The notes below the pieces were generated by a model, which had not been told where the DNA came from, made no database searches, and worked only from the letters and a program-made list of their open reading frames with translations. 64,000 nt of DNA from Chrysophaeum taylorii (Eukaryota > Sar > Pelagophyceae > Pelagomonadales > Pelagomonadaceae): positions 34,262-98,261 of the forward strand of contig JAQMWT010000154.1 in the NCBI GenBank assembly GCA_029834535.1, read 5' to 3'. The translations under genes were made by a program, and so were the position numbers. Of the stretch, positions 21,001 to 31,354 are shown in pieces (position 1 is the stretch's first letter; every line of letters starts with the position of its first letter).

Positions 21001-21603
21001 ATGTCGAGGTTCGTGGCGTTTATCCTTGCGTGCGCGGCGTCGTGGGAGCTCGAGGAGCTCAAGCCTCACGAAAACGCTCAGCTCTACAACGAACTCAACG
21101 CCGAGCTCGAACGTGCTGCTTCCATGCTGCGTGGAGCGCGTTATTTCCGCACTCTCCAACGCAGGCTCGACGTCGAGTCATACTCCTACAGCTTCGAGAA
21201 GACGATGTCCAAGTCATACACCGAGTTCTCGTACCCCGCGTCCACCACGTCACCCGGTTTCTCGTACCCCGCATACTCGTACCCCGTGTTCGAGACAGAA
21301 GTCTCGTACGAGATGTCCACCGCCGAGATGTTCTCCTACATGTTATCGGAACCGATGTCGGGCATGAAGAAGAAAATGCCGGAGTCACCGCCGAAGATAC
21401 CTCCGGGATCGACGCCGGGGCCCGTGCCAGGTTCACCACCGGGGTCGCCGCAGGAGCCGCTGCAGCCCACCCCGTCGCCCTCGCCAAAGTTTAGGTGCAG
21501 AGACATCAAAGACGAGGCTCAATGTATCGAGACAGACGGATGCTTCCCCAAGTACAAGGAAAAGAACGGTGATTTCAAGAAATGCAAAAATCATGACGGC
21601 TGA
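21001..21603 (+). CDS. Secreted Tyr/Ser/Pro-rich protein with Cys-containing tail
   Basis: A 200-residue protein from the ATG at 21001. MSRFVAFILACAASWE is a good signal peptide. The mature part has a helical segment (about 17-60), then imperfect repeats built on SYPA/SYPV and SYSF (about 65-110), a Met/Ser segment, a Pro-rich linker (SPPKIPPGSTPGPVPGSPPG type, about 130-170) and a C-terminal tail with four Cys (C-R-D-I, AQCIETDGCF, KKCKN) that could form a small disulfide knob. The composition suggests an extracellular matrix or cell-covering protein. No homologous family was recognised, so the function is open. The frame begins upstream only at a TTG. Confidence 0.7.
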   Translation: MSRFVAFILACAASWELEELKPHENAQLYNELNAELERAASMLRGARYFRTLQRRLDVESYSYSFEKTMSKSYTEFSYPASTTSPGFSYPAYSYPVFETEVSYEMSTAEMFSYMLSEPMSGMKKKMPESPPKIPPGSTPGPVPGSPPGSPQEPLQPTPSPSPKFRCRDIKDEAQCIETDGCFPKYKEKNGDFKKCKNHDG

Positions 21604-22680
21604 TTTGTATGATCTGAACTGCAGTTTCAACTTCGCTGCGATCCCTCTCTGTGAGTATACCCGGCAAATATACGGGAGACTATTGTTTGTGATAGAATAA
21701 TCTGTCACGTTTCTTCTGATGGATGGCGTCTCTTCGAACCTGCTCGTGATTTATTCGGCCTGCCACGAATCATGGGCGGTAGACGGGCAACTTCCATCAC
21801 AATCCATCTCATATTTTAGTACAATGACCATCACCCTGATTCTATAGATCGGAGATTCTCGCCCCAGCTGCGGGAGGTAGGTATTTTGCGAGAATGACGA
21901 GGCAAAGCGTGATCAGGGATTTTTGTCCACAGTTACGCGCACTTAGCGCGCGGAGTTGCGTTATCAACGCGTGTTAAGGATGCTCGATCGATGCTACGGT
22001 AAGTTGATGGAGCAATCCGCAAATTAGTAATTATCATAGGCCTTTATCTGAGACCACGCGCAATTCATGTGGCATTTTTTCCAAGACAACGACGATGGCT
22101 CGCGCCTTTTTAATGGAATTTCTGGTTTATTTGTGCTGTTACTCTCGGGGAGGAAGTCGGATGCCTTTAAGGTAGGCCCCTCGCTTGTCCATATTGCTTC
22201 TGCGCTCGTCGCCGGTGTATTCATCCACAATATTTCGGCTTTGCTCGCCGATGTAGCTCGCGTTGACGACAGTCGCTCTTGGAGTGCGGAGTTATTACTA
22301 GGTTCAAAAAAGAAATGGTGGTAGTTAGTTGTAGGGTCGTGTACAAAGGACTACTTTGTGATCGCCCCAATTGTGGTTTTTGCTAAAGTTCGCGTTCTGA
22401 CGTCGACCTCGGCGCAAGGACTCACAGCAGCAGGCTTCCTGTCTCTTCCACATACCAACAGGACAACATCTAGTAAATCAACTAGGTGTGACCCACCACG
22501 CATTAAAAGGGTTGCAGATACTTAATCGGCGAGGAAAGACCGGACAGACGCCAAGGACCTTGCACATACGGCGAGTCGGTGTGCCCCGGCTTCTCTCATT
22601 GGGCACCGCAATCTATCCAGAGGAGCAATTCAGATGCACAGTGGGCTAGATTTTACCTTATAAAACTTCGTGTGATGCTG
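21604..22680. other. Intergenic region, no gene recognised
   Basis: Short open frames only. A plus-strand frame at 22067-22324 (85 residues, hydrophobic centre) has an ATG but no recognisable feature. Confidence 0.45.
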
Positions 22681-23320
22681 TCAGTCGTTCGATACCCAAG
22701 CGGCAGGCACAGCAGGTCCAAAGACAAGCCTGCCGTGGCAGTCGAATTCAAGGTCAAGTGCGATGTTTTGAGCGAGATCAACGATAGCGGTGTTAGATTT
22801 TCTCAACAAGACGTCTTCGTGGGCGCAAACGAGGGAATGGTGCGTGCATTTCGTGGCATGGTAGACGTCGAACCGCAGGCGATTGTGTGATGACGTGTAG
22901 AAGGCTGTGATGATGAGGTACTGGTTGTCAATCTGCAAACAAAATAAGCGCTTCCGCACAGCCAATGCGAACGTCGTACCTTCTTGCCCCAACGAGCAAT
23001 CTCTTGCTCGTTGTCGGACATCATGTCTAGTTGTGCAGCGTTCGCCTTCATCGCAATGAGGTGACTTGCTCGCGCGTCCATGGCTCTCGCCGTCGAAAGC
23101 AGCATGCTCAGCTGCCGGCGCGGCGTGCAGGGGGATGTTTTGGACTCGGCGTTTGCGCTGGGTATACAAATCGCCGGCACGCAACGGGCCGGCATTATCG
23201 TATGCTATCGCATGTGTGCGCTTGACCGGGCGAGAAGTATGGCCTTCGTCGTCCAACTCTTCGCGTACCTGGAGATAAAAGTCGGCACGGCCTTCGTTGG
23301 CTTTGGATGACGTCACAATA
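22681..23320 (-). CDS. Unidentified spliced gene, 3' exons
   Basis: Three segments join in phase on the minus strand. They are about 23320-23269 (ends FYLQ), 23111-22980 (LSMLLSTARAMDARAS through EIARWGKK) and 22932-22681 (IDNQYLIITAFYTSS through the stop). The 47 bp intron 22933-22979 has a classic GTACGA donor and a TTTGTTTGCAG acceptor. The 157 bp interval 23112-23268 has a GTAC donor and CCGGCAG acceptor and is less certain. The joined piece is about 144 residues, starting with a helix. No family was recognised and the 5' end and start codon were not found. It may be an intact gene extending upstream or a remnant. Confidence 0.35.
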
Positions 23321-24557
23321 TCTTGTGCGTTTTGTGAACACGAATACTTGTATGGGATATGGGAAGGAAGGGAAGAAAAGAAAGAAAAATTGGTATCGCT
23401 GGAACGTGAGTCAGCAAGCTTGCACCCAAGTGCAAAAAAAACCGCCTCACCTTTGAATCTTTCTCGCTTCATTTAGGATTAATCTTTTGTTGCTTCGTCG
23501 CCTGCCTCTCCCCGTGGCTTGGCTATCCTCTGCGGTCGTTTGTGGCCTTCTCTTTTTTTTTTATCTTTCTCTGCGATCATCCAATCTGGCTCTTTGAGTT
23601 GGGGGTTCAAGCAAACTATGGCAATAGTGATTTACTGCTTTTCGCGACGATTTAGTACGCTATATTAATAATAAGCTCGTTTAGCAATTTGAAAATCAGA
23701 ATTGGAACCGAGGCCATGACGGTTGACGTGAAGAAGGAGGGCAAAAAGGAAAAGGGCATTTGGGGTGTAGATGGGGAAAAGGTAGAATCCGAGTAGGAGG
23801 AAGGAGATGACGGGACTTGGTGAGGCGGCATTGATAAGATAAAGCGAAGCCTAATCCGAAAGTGCCGTATTTCGAGCAGAGGCGGCGGCCGCCGGAGCAC
23901 GGAGACGTTTTTTTTACCCCCGACTGCTCGATAAGGGAGTACGAAAGCTTGGATTGCCGTGTTGGGGAGTTGGCATAAAGTGGCGGACACGCGGAGGGCC
24001 TCAGAGGCTGGCAGCCCAAGAGCGACATTGTTCGGATATTGTTGCGATGGCAGCCACTCCCAGGGTTCTTTGTGTACAGCATATGGAGGATCGGATCGAC
24101 GTCGTGATTTGAGATAGAGTGAACGAACGGGGGTTGGTTTAGGCTGGACGGCGGGCGCGCAAAGACAGAAAAGATAAGTTAAGAGGCGTCTCCGAACAGG
24201 ATAAACGAGGGTCGTCGTTCGCGGGCATGACAGACGAATGTTCCTCGAGACAGGGGCACATTTCTAGTATAGATTTTCGCGCTAGGAATGATGATTAACC
24301 ATCATATGGCGTGTAGGACAGAGTCACAGTAGTCCCTGATCAGATAACAGACAGTGGCGAAGGTCCACGCATGCACTCGAGATAATATCGAAGCCGCAGA
24401 GCCAAGGAAATCAGATTTGGCTCCAAAAAAGCGGAAGCGGAACATGTGCGCCGCTTAATATAGTAGTTAGAATCTTATTAGTTGTTTGGCTTCTTCATAT
24501 CCGTCTTCTTCTTTTCTTCTTGGTTCTTCTTCTTCTGGTTATCACGTCACGGGTCTA
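23321..24557. other. Intergenic region, no gene recognised
   Basis: Moderate AT content with poly-T/TTC runs near 23550 and 24495-24540. The 5' part of the spliced gene at 22681-23320 may extend into it. Confidence 0.45.
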
Positions 24558-26810
24558 CTACTCTAAGGGGAGGCACTCGCGCGTCGCCCTCGGGCGAATG
24601 ATATTTCCATTGGAGTATCTTTGAACAAGGCGGCGTGGGTCGGATGTGGTAGCAGCAGAAGGCGGCGCGAGCGGAGTCCAGTTCAAATTCGCGGCGGCCC
24701 AAGCACCGAAGCATATGGCGTCGGCCGCGTCCGTCGTGAGCTTAGCGTCCAAAGACGGCACTCTGAATGCTTGACGGGAGCGGAATATAAACTGTTCGGC
24801 GATGTGATGCGCAGCCTCCTTTGAGCTTGGTGCGTTGCGACACTCTTTTCGGGTGAGGAGGTCGGCGCGCCATCTCCCGGCGTCGACGACCTCGGCAGTT
24901 TTGGCGGCGACGAGGCCAGCTGCCGCGAGGTCGTTCATCGCCCGTTCGCACAAAGCACGGGAACCCTCGGCTGCGACGAGGGCAGGCCGAGAGTCAAGCT
25001 TCATCGAAGCAACAGCAGCCGCGGGGTCGGCCGCAGACGCGTACGCGACGAGAGCGCCCGAATGATCGTACGCGGCGACGCCTACGCGCGTCGCGCCTAG
25101 GTCTACGGCCAAGAGCACACGATCCTCGGGGCTTTTTTCGAGACTGATCTGTGTGATCTTCTCCGTCGGTGCCATCTGGTCGACGTTTTTTGTTTTGGGA
25201 TTATTTTTGTGATCAACAAATTTGAGGTCGAGTCGCGCGGGAGGCCGGACGAGCTCGACGGCGCGACCCGGGTTGGCCGCGGCAGCGTTGAGCACGAGGA
25301 CGCCATCTCGGACGCGCAAGCCGGCCGACTCGTGGATGTGGCCGCATATCCAGAGCGCAGGCAACGAGCGGTTGGCGAAGGCCTGCTCGAGACCACGTCG
25401 TAAGGTCTTGCTGCCGGCCGAGTAGCCCGAGTAGGTCGCGTCGAGGACTCCCGCGGGCGGCGCGTGCGAAACGACGAGGTCGACGTGGCCGACGGTCGCG
25501 ACGAGGGCAGCGGCATGGCGATACGAGCCGTGCGGGGCTGCGAGCACGCGCATCGACGATTTTGCGAAGACAAAATCGTAGAGCGTTGGCTCGGTCGCGT
25601 ACGGCGCGGCGAGCTTCGCGCGGACGGGGTCGTGGTTCCCGCGGACGACCAAGCCAGCGGGGAACTTTTCGAGCCAGCCGTTGAAGGCCTCGAGAGCGGC
25701 CGCGTTGGCTATTTTGTTGCGCGAGTCGAGCGCAAAGTCACCCGCGTGGATCACCAGGTCTCCTTTCGCCTCTGGAATCTCCAAGCCGTGCGTGTCGGAG
25801 GTAACGACGACTCTGATAACGTCGTTCTTAACTTCCGGGCAGTTCACGCGGACGATATGCGGCAAATAATTGGGCTCGTGTTGAGCTAAGTTCAAGGTGA
25901 GGGACCCCGGTTCGTTCGTGGTCCAGCCGCCGGGCCATTGCTCTCCCGGCGAGATTCGATACCGCGCCCAATGCCACCTCGGTACGAAATCGCGCTCTCG
26001 CTTGCGTCTCCACCGTTCTTCTTCCTTGCGCACGTGCCTTCGAAAGTCCTCGTCGGGGCACTCGTTCGACAAGAGGTCCGAGAACAGTTTGCCCGCGTGG
26101 AGCACGCGTTCCCAGGTCTCCTCCTTGCCCTTCGCGCCGCCGCCGTTCGCGAAAATCGCCTTCGCGAGTTCGGACGCCTCGCACTCCAGCACCAATTCCT
26201 CCGGACTAAGAGGTTCCGCGAAGAGATTTGTGTCCTTGGCCCGTTGTGCCAACGCGTGCAACCACTCGAGGTCGTCGCCCCGTGTCGAAGGCTCGACGGT
26301 TTGAAGAAGAAGCTCGACGTCGAGATCGAGCGCCTTCGCGAGAGCGGTCGCTTTGATGAAGTCGACGCGACCGAGACCCCTCGCCGCGCGTTTGCAGCGC
26401 GTCACCAGGTTTGTGTCGGACGTCACGACAGCGATCCGCTTGAGGGTCGAGCGTTCCAACACGTAGCGGACGTCCCTCGCGATCGCGTCGTCGGCCGACA
26501 GGCGCGGACCGCTGAAGACGACGCGGACGTCGTTGCGCTCGAAGGCGTCGGCGCGCGGCCCGTGGTCGTAGTAGACCGTCGCCGGACTCTCGAGTCCCGC
26601 GGAAGCCCATTGCGACACGGCACCGAGAAGCGAATCTTTGGTCGCCCGGAATCCGCTTTTCCCGCGGACGTTATCTCCGTCGATCAGAATTCTCGAGTAG
26701 TGCTCCTTGAGTTCGAGTCTACTCCTCGCCGGCGCCGCCGAGAGACCGTTGGCAACAACAGCCCACACCAAAACCAACACGGAAAACGACGACGACGACG
26801 ACGACGACAT
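24558..26810 (-). CDS. Three-domain fusion: NYN/PIN-like nuclease, calcineurin-like phosphoesterase, RuvC-like RNase H fold
   Basis: A 750-residue continuous frame from the ATG at 26810. Residues 1-30 form a signal/transit-like leader. Residues 39-165 match the YacP/NYN branch of PIN-fold RNases: ILIDGDN (D44, D46), SADDAI (D107, D108) and VVTSDTN (D132). After a basic helical linker, residues 331-515 form a metallophosphoesterase with a full metal set: SDTHG (D339, H341), HAGD (D358), RGNHD (N392, H393), VVSHAPP (H449) and CGHIHE (H491, H493). Residues 564-705 resemble a RuvC/YqgF resolvase fold: LLAVDLG (D570), VAAEGS (E615) and TTDAADA (D694, D697). All acidic residues expected for catalysis are present. 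The linker 531-545 coincides with a 42-nt in-frame stretch starting GTTGAT and ending CAG that could be a tiny intron; removing it keeps frame. Likely a plastid nucleic-acid enzyme. Confidence 0.8.
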   Translation of the reverse strand: MSSSSSSSFSVLVLVWAVVANGLSAAPARSRLELKEHYSRILIDGDNVRGKSGFRATKDSLLGAVSQWASAGLESPATVYYDHGPRADAFERNDVRVVFSGPRLSADDAIARDVRYVLERSTLKRIAVVTSDTNLVTRCKRAARGLGRVDFIKATALAKALDLDVELLLQTVEPSTRGDDLEWLHALAQRAKDTNLFAEPLSPEELVLECEASELAKAIFANGGGAKGKEETWERVLHAGKLFSDLLSNECPDEDFRRHVRKEEERWRRKRERDFVPRWHWARYRISPGEQWPGGWTTNEPGSLTLNLAQHEPNYLPHIVRVNCPEVKNDVIRVVVTSDTHGLEIPEAKGDLVIHAGDFALDSRNKIANAAALEAFNGWLEKFPAGLVVRGNHDPVRAKLAAPYATEPTLYDFVFAKSSMRVLAAPHGSYRHAAALVATVGHVDLVVSHAPPAGVLDATYSGYSAGSKTLRRGLEQAFANRSLPALWICGHIHESAGLRVRDGVLVLNAAAANPGRAVELVRPPARLDLKFVDHKNNPKTKNVDQMAPTEKITQISLEKSPEDRVLLAVDLGATRVGVAAYDHSGALVAYASAADPAAAVASMKLDSRPALVAAEGSRALCERAMNDLAAAGLVAAKTAEVVDAGRWRADLLTRKECRNAPSSKEAAHHIAEQFIFRSRQAFRVPSLDAKLTTDAADAICFGAWAAANLNWTPLAPPSAATTSDPRRLVQRYSNGNIIRPRATRECLPLE

Positions 26811-26932
26811 GTGGGCGGCGGCTGCGGTTGGGACGGCAAGTGCAAGGACGACGAGGGTTAGTTAGTTAGTTAAAAGAATAGAGAGAGGGGAAGCAAAGAA
26901 AGGAGAGACGACGACAAAGTCGCTCGACGAAG
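26811..26932. promoter_or_regulatory. Divergent intergenic region between fusion gene and AP-4 mu
   Basis: 122 bp between opposing ATGs, with a GTTA repeat at about 26858-26873. Probable bidirectional promoter; no defined elements recognised. Confidence 0.4.
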
Positions 26933-28273
26933 ATGCTGTCGCTGTTCTTCGTGCTGTCGCCGCGGGGGGACACGATAATCTCCAAGGACTATCGCGGGGA
27001 CTCGCCGCAGGGCGCGGCCGAGTCGTTCTTTCGCAAGGTGAAGTTTTGGTCGAGCGAGGGCGCTGGAAAGAGCTCGGGGGCCAAAGGGGCCCCGCCCGTT
27101 CTGGTGATCGACAAGGTGACGTACATGTGGGTGAAGAAGAACGGTCTGATATTCGCGTGCAACACGAGGTTCAACGCGTCGCCGTCGCTGTGCATCGAGC
27201 TTCTGAACCGCGTGATCAAGGTGTTCAAGGACTACTGCGGGGTGCTGTCGGAGGAGGCGATCAGAAAGAACTTTATTTTGATCTACGAACTCCTCGACGA
27301 GATGATCGACTTTGGATATCCGCAGGGGACATCGACCGAGAACCTCAAGGCGTTCGTCTACAACGAACCCGTGTTGGTGGAGAAGCTGCGCGTCAACCTC
27401 TCGTCCAAGACGACGCCGTCGAGCGCCGTCCATAAGCCCGTCGTCGCGGCGCAGTCGTCGCTCGCGAGTGCCGTCACGCCGGGGAGCAAGGAACGCAACG
27501 AGATATTCGTCGACATTCTCGAGCGGCTGACGATGCTCTTTTCGTCGAGTGGCGCCGTCGTGAACTCGACGATCGACGGTTCTATACAAATGAAGTCGTA
27601 CCTGAGCGGGAACCCCGAGCTGCGGCTCGCGCTCAACGAGGACCTGGTGGTCGGAAAAGGCGGGGCCTACGGCTCGGTCGTCCTCGACGACTGCAACTTC
27701 CACGAGTGCGTTCGGCTCGACGACTTCGAGACGCAACGCTGTCTCTCGTTTTTTCCGCCCGACGGCGAATTCGTCGTCTTGAACTATCGTTGTACGGGCG
27801 ACTTCCGCGCCCCCTTTCGCGTCTTGCCGTCGGTCGAAGAAATATCGCCCTTCCAGCTAGAGATCGTCGTTGTCGTCCGCGCCGACGTCCCCGAGACAAA
27901 CTACGGCGCGAACGTCTCCATCACCGTCCCGGCACCCCGCAACTGCGCCGGCGCGACCGTCGCCCCCGTCGCCACCGCGGCCGGTCATACGGGCGACTAC
28001 GACTCCCTCGAGAAGAAAATCGCCTGGCACGTCAAAAAGTTCCAGGGCGGCTCCGAGCACGCCTTCCGCGCCAAAATCGCCCTCTCCTCCATGTGCACCG
28101 CCCAGACGAAAAAGGAAATTGGTCCCGTCTCCCTGACCTTCGAGATCCCGATGTACAACGTATCCAACCTCCAAGTCAAATACCTCCGCATCGCCGAACA
28201 AAGCAAGGGGAGCCCTCATTACCGCTGGGTCAGATACGTCACCCGCTCCTCCTCCTACGTCGTACGCTGCTGA
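26933..28273 (+). CDS. AP4M1: AP-4 complex mu subunit
   Basis: A 446-residue medium adaptin. The N-terminal longin-like domain starts MLSLFFVLSPRGD and has KDYRGD and RKVKFW, the signature that separates AP-4 mu from AP-1/2/3 mu. YELLDEMIDFGYPQ (about 122-135) and TSTENLK follow. The mu homology domain, which binds tyrosine-type sorting signals, spans about 180-446 and includes RNEIFVDILERL, a substrate-groove region, and ends YRWVRYVTRSSSYVVRC, the family's terminal motif. AP-4 forms a clathrin-independent coat at the trans-Golgi. The gene has a single exon with the ATG at the conserved N-terminus and diverges from the nuclease/phosphoesterase fusion. Confidence 0.93.
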   Translation: MLSLFFVLSPRGDTIISKDYRGDSPQGAAESFFRKVKFWSSEGAGKSSGAKGAPPVLVIDKVTYMWVKKNGLIFACNTRFNASPSLCIELLNRVIKVFKDYCGVLSEEAIRKNFILIYELLDEMIDFGYPQGTSTENLKAFVYNEPVLVEKLRVNLSSKTTPSSAVHKPVVAAQSSLASAVTPGSKERNEIFVDILERLTMLFSSSGAVVNSTIDGSIQMKSYLSGNPELRLALNEDLVVGKGGAYGSVVLDDCNFHECVRLDDFETQRCLSFFPPDGEFVVLNYRCTGDFRAPFRVLPSVEEISPFQLEIVVVVRADVPETNYGANVSITVPAPRNCAGATVAPVATAAGHTGDYDSLEKKIAWHVKKFQGGSEHAFRAKIALSSMCTAQTKKEIGPVSLTFEIPMYNVSNLQVKYLRIAEQSKGSPHYRWVRYVTRSSSYVVRC

Positions 28274-28398
28274 TCTACAATCATCTATCCCCCGCGATCA
28301 TGCTGCTATCCGGGTAGGTAGGCATCCAGGTAGGTCAGGTACGGTACACATCGACACGCGTTCCTTGTCGAAACGAGACACTGGCACCTCGAAAAAAA

Positions 28399-29108
28399 AT
28401 GTTATGGTCACGGCGGTCGGCGATCGCGTTGGCGATGTGCGTTGTCGGCGCTATCGCGGCGAAGAAAAAGAGCAGCAAGGCGAGCGACCTCGAGAAGGTG
28501 ACGACGCAGGTGTACTTCGACATGTCGATCGGAGGTGAACCCGCGGGAAGGATCGTGATGGGCCTCTTCGGAAACACCGTTCCGAAAACCGCCGAGAATT
28601 TCCGGGCCCTCGCGACGTGCGAGAAGGGCACGGGAAAGAGCGGGAAACCGCTCTGCTACAAGGGCTCCAAGTTCCACCGAATCATTCCCGACTTCATGCT
28701 TCAAGGCGGCGACTTTACCCACGGTACCGGCACGGGCGGCGAATCCATTTACGGGACGAAGTTTCAAGATGAAAACTTCAAGATCAAGCACACCAAGCCG
28801 GGGTACCTCTCGATGGCCAACGCGGGCAAGGACACCAACGGATCCCAGTTCTTCATCACGACCGTCAAGACCTCGTGGCTCGACGGCAAACACGTCGTCT
28901 TTGGCAAGGTCCTCGAGGGCATGGTGAGTTTTTTTGCGACACTTGCTGAATCGCGCCGCAGGACGTCGTCAAGGCCATCGAGAGGATCGGCTCGCAATCC
29001 GGCAAGCCGAAGAAACCCGTCGTCGTCGAAGACTCCGGCGAGCTCCCAATTCCTACTCCCGACGAGGTACCCTCCGAGGTACTCTCCGCGCCGGCCGCCG
29101 AAGCCTAA
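28399..29108 (+). CDS. Secretory-pathway cyclophilin (peptidyl-prolyl isomerase B type)
   Basis: Two exons, 28399-28923 and 28962-29108, encode 223 residues. The 38 bp intron (GTGAGT donor, CGCCGCAG acceptor) is needed: without it the frame runs into non-cyclophilin sequence, and with it the domain ends properly with [16 protein letters not shown]. The signal peptide is about residues 1-21. The cyclophilin domain (about 35-190) has the full catalytic set: R94, F99, M100, Q102, W160 and H165, in [15 protein letters not shown] and [10 protein letters not shown]. It catalyses proline isomerisation during folding in the ER. A 30-residue acidic/proline tail follows; no KDEL-type retention signal is present, so it may be secreted. 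Confidence 0.95.
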
Positions 29109-29215
29109 ACCTTCTGCTGCCGGGTGTCGACTATTCCTATTCTTCTTCTATTTCAAGAGAGAGAGAGAGAGAAAGAAAGGATCTCCTTGGAGACGGATGA
29201 TATACTCGCAATTTG

Positions 29216-31354
29216 CTAGCGAGGGATGAGCAGGTAGGTGGTCGCGTCGGCGGCAACCCGAGACCCCCGCCTCGCCGAACCGAGGGGAAAAAGCCAGTCG
29301 CGCGTCGCGTTCCCGCACTCGAGCGGTTTGGCGTGGGTCGTATCGAGGCCGTCCTTGGTGTCGTGGAAGCGGTGGGCCACGACGTAGGTGGACGTGGAAA
29401 CGGCGCTCTTGAGGGCGTCGAGGTCTCGGACGTAGACGAGGTCCCCGAGCGGAGCGAAAAAAAGGAACAACGCGTGCCAGTGTCGCGCCTTGAGGCTCTC
29501 CCAGGCGTATCTCGCGAGAGGGAGTGCGGCCGTCGTGTCGTGGGTACCGACGCCGCGCGGCACGTTGCAATCCAGGGTGGTGAAGTTGACCCGTCCCGAG
29601 AGCTTGTAGTCGAGGCGGGACGCGAGCGCGCGGTGGCCGAGATCGTTCTCGCACACGCCGACGACCACGGCGTCGAAGGTGTGGAGCGCCGAACACAGCG
29701 AGGCGAACGCCGCCTGGTCGGGCACGCGCGCGACGAGCGGCACGAGAGCTACGGCCTCGGCTCTGCTCGCGGGCGGTCGGTCGAAGGTAACCGCCGCCGC
29801 CGCCGCCGCGTAATCGACGCAGGGGTCCGTCGCGTTATGATGATGGTCATCGAGCCGGCGGCGGCGCTCGGTCGGGTAGTGGCGTCGCCGGCGATGCGGC
29901 GCGTCGGCGGCGTGGCGGTGATGGTGGTGGTGGTGCCACCCCGCGCGATGATGCTGATGCTGCTGTCCCGAGGCGTCGTAGGGCGGCCACCGGCCGCGAC
30001 AGAGCCTGCACGTGGCGAAATCGGTGGGTCTCGTCGTGGAGAGCGTCCAGGTGTGCCAGGATCTCGAGAGCTTGAGCTCGTCGAGGGCCGCCGTCAGCGC
30101 GGACAAGCTCTTGAGCGGTGCCTTGAGCCTCTGGACGTCGGCGGCGAGGAAGAGCTTGGCGTGCGCGAACCAAGCCCCGACCTGCTTCTCGGCCTGGTTC
30201 CAGCACCGGGCGAACCCTACTACCGTGTGGTTCTTCGAGGAAAGCGGCTGGTAGCCCGGACTCAACGCGCTCGCGTACGTGTGCCTCGCGTTCTGGCGCG
30301 ACGTCGCGTCGTCTTTGAAGTAGCGGTTTCTCGCGCGTACGCTCGCGAGCGCCGCGTTGATTTCCCGGTCGACGACGACAGCGCGCGGCGTGTCGAGGGC
30401 CGGCCAACTCACGCGGGTGCCGCGCTCGGGAAACGTCCTCGCGGGAAGCGTCCCCGGCGGCCTCGCGAGAGTCGCCACGAGCTCGCCGTTGCAAATGTTC
30501 TGAGAGAACTCGTGCGGGACGTCGTCGAGCCGAACGAGACCGTTTCCGCGCCTCGGGAACGGCTCGCGCAGGCGATTCGGCGCGACGTAGACGTGCTGCC
30601 CGACGGCGCCCATCAACTGCCTCGCGCTGAGCTCGCTATACAAAATCTGATCGGCTTCGGTGAAATAGACGAAATCGCAAGCGAGAGCCTCCGTCTCGAC
30701 TCGACGCTGGAGCTCCCGGAGCACGGCGAACGCCAAGTGCGCGCCGTGCTTGACCCGGACCTGCCATACTTCCTCCCTGATCGCCTCCACGGACGCCTGG
30801 TCTGCGTCGTTCGCCACTCCCACCACGACGCGCGCGCCCAACGCCGCGCGAATAGAGCACGCGACGGCCCTCAGCTGACGCGTCTTCAGCGATCGCTCCA
30901 GTCTCGAATGCGAATTCCCGACGACCTTCCCGGCGCTGTCCGTCTCCGGCGCGCCTCCCCAAAACGGCACCACCGCCACCACCGCGGCCTCCGTGACAGC
31001 CGGTCTCTCGACGCACCTCCGCTCGGCTCTCTCCGTTTGCGCGACCAACAGCGCCTTCGCGTCCGCCACCTTCGCCCGCTCGATCGTGTGCTCGTACTCG
31101 GATAGATGGTTCACCCAAAACGCTCCCGCGTCGGCAGACTTGAGGGGCACCCGAGGCCGCCCGTTCCCCCCTTGATGGAACATGAAATAGTCGTGGAACT
31201 CCATCCCCAGCTTGTCCCCGAACTCCGTCTCCAGTACCGTGTCGCGTCGGGCGAACCAAGCCGCGGCGTACGCCCCCGCTGGACCGTGGCACGTGCGCCA
31301 CAAAGCGACCTCCTCACCAACCGCGGTCCCTCCCAACAACAACAACAACAACAT
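29216..31354 (-). CDS. Secreted/Golgi protein with two tandem glycosyltransferase-like halves
   Basis: A 712-residue protein; the ATG at 31354 starts a signal peptide ([18 protein letters not shown]), while the longer frame has no better start. The first half contains an alpha/beta region with [12 protein letters not shown] followed by [15 protein letters not shown], where EAD in a beta-strand/turn context is a plausible DxD-like metal site. A linker with about twenty His residues (about 500-540) separates it from a second half with the same order: [14 protein letters not shown], then [16 protein letters not shown], where the acidic triad is altered (PLGD). This suggests duplication with a degenerate second site. 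CRLCRGRW lies before the linker. Short halves and many sequons fit a Golgi lumenal enzyme, but no CAZy family was assigned. It converges with cyclophilin across 107 bp. Confidence 0.65.
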   Translation of the reverse strand: MLLLLLLGGTAVGEEVALWRTCHGPAGAYAAAWFARRDTVLETEFGDKLGMEFHDYFMFHQGGNGRPRVPLKSADAGAFWVNHLSEYEHTIERAKVADAKALLVAQTERAERRCVERPAVTEAAVVAVVPFWGGAPETDSAGKVVGNSHSRLERSLKTRQLRAVACSIRAALGARVVVGVANDADQASVEAIREEVWQVRVKHGAHLAFAVLRELQRRVETEALACDFVYFTEADQILYSELSARQLMGAVGQHVYVAPNRLREPFPRRGNGLVRLDDVPHEFSQNICNGELVATLARPPGTLPARTFPERGTRVSWPALDTPRAVVVDREINAALASVRARNRYFKDDATSRQNARHTYASALSPGYQPLSSKNHTVVGFARCWNQAEKQVGAWFAHAKLFLAADVQRLKAPLKSLSALTAALDELKLSRSWHTWTLSTTRPTDFATCRLCRGRWPPYDASGQQHQHHRAGWHHHHHHRHAADAPHRRRRHYPTERRRRLDDHHHNATDPCVDYAAAAAAVTFDRPPASRAEAVALVPLVARVPDQAAFASLCSALHTFDAVVVGVCENDLGHRALASRLDYKLSGRVNFTTLDCNVPRGVGTHDTTAALPLARYAWESLKARHWHALFLFFAPLGDLVYVRDLDALKSAVSTSTYVVAHRFHDTKDGLDTTHAKPLECGNATRDWLFPLGSARRGSRVAADATTYLLIPR

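Noticed and set aside
29213-31105. 630-codon plus-strand frame
   Set aside because: Antisense to the glycosyltransferase-like gene; Arg/Gly/Val-rich with no signal peptide or motif.
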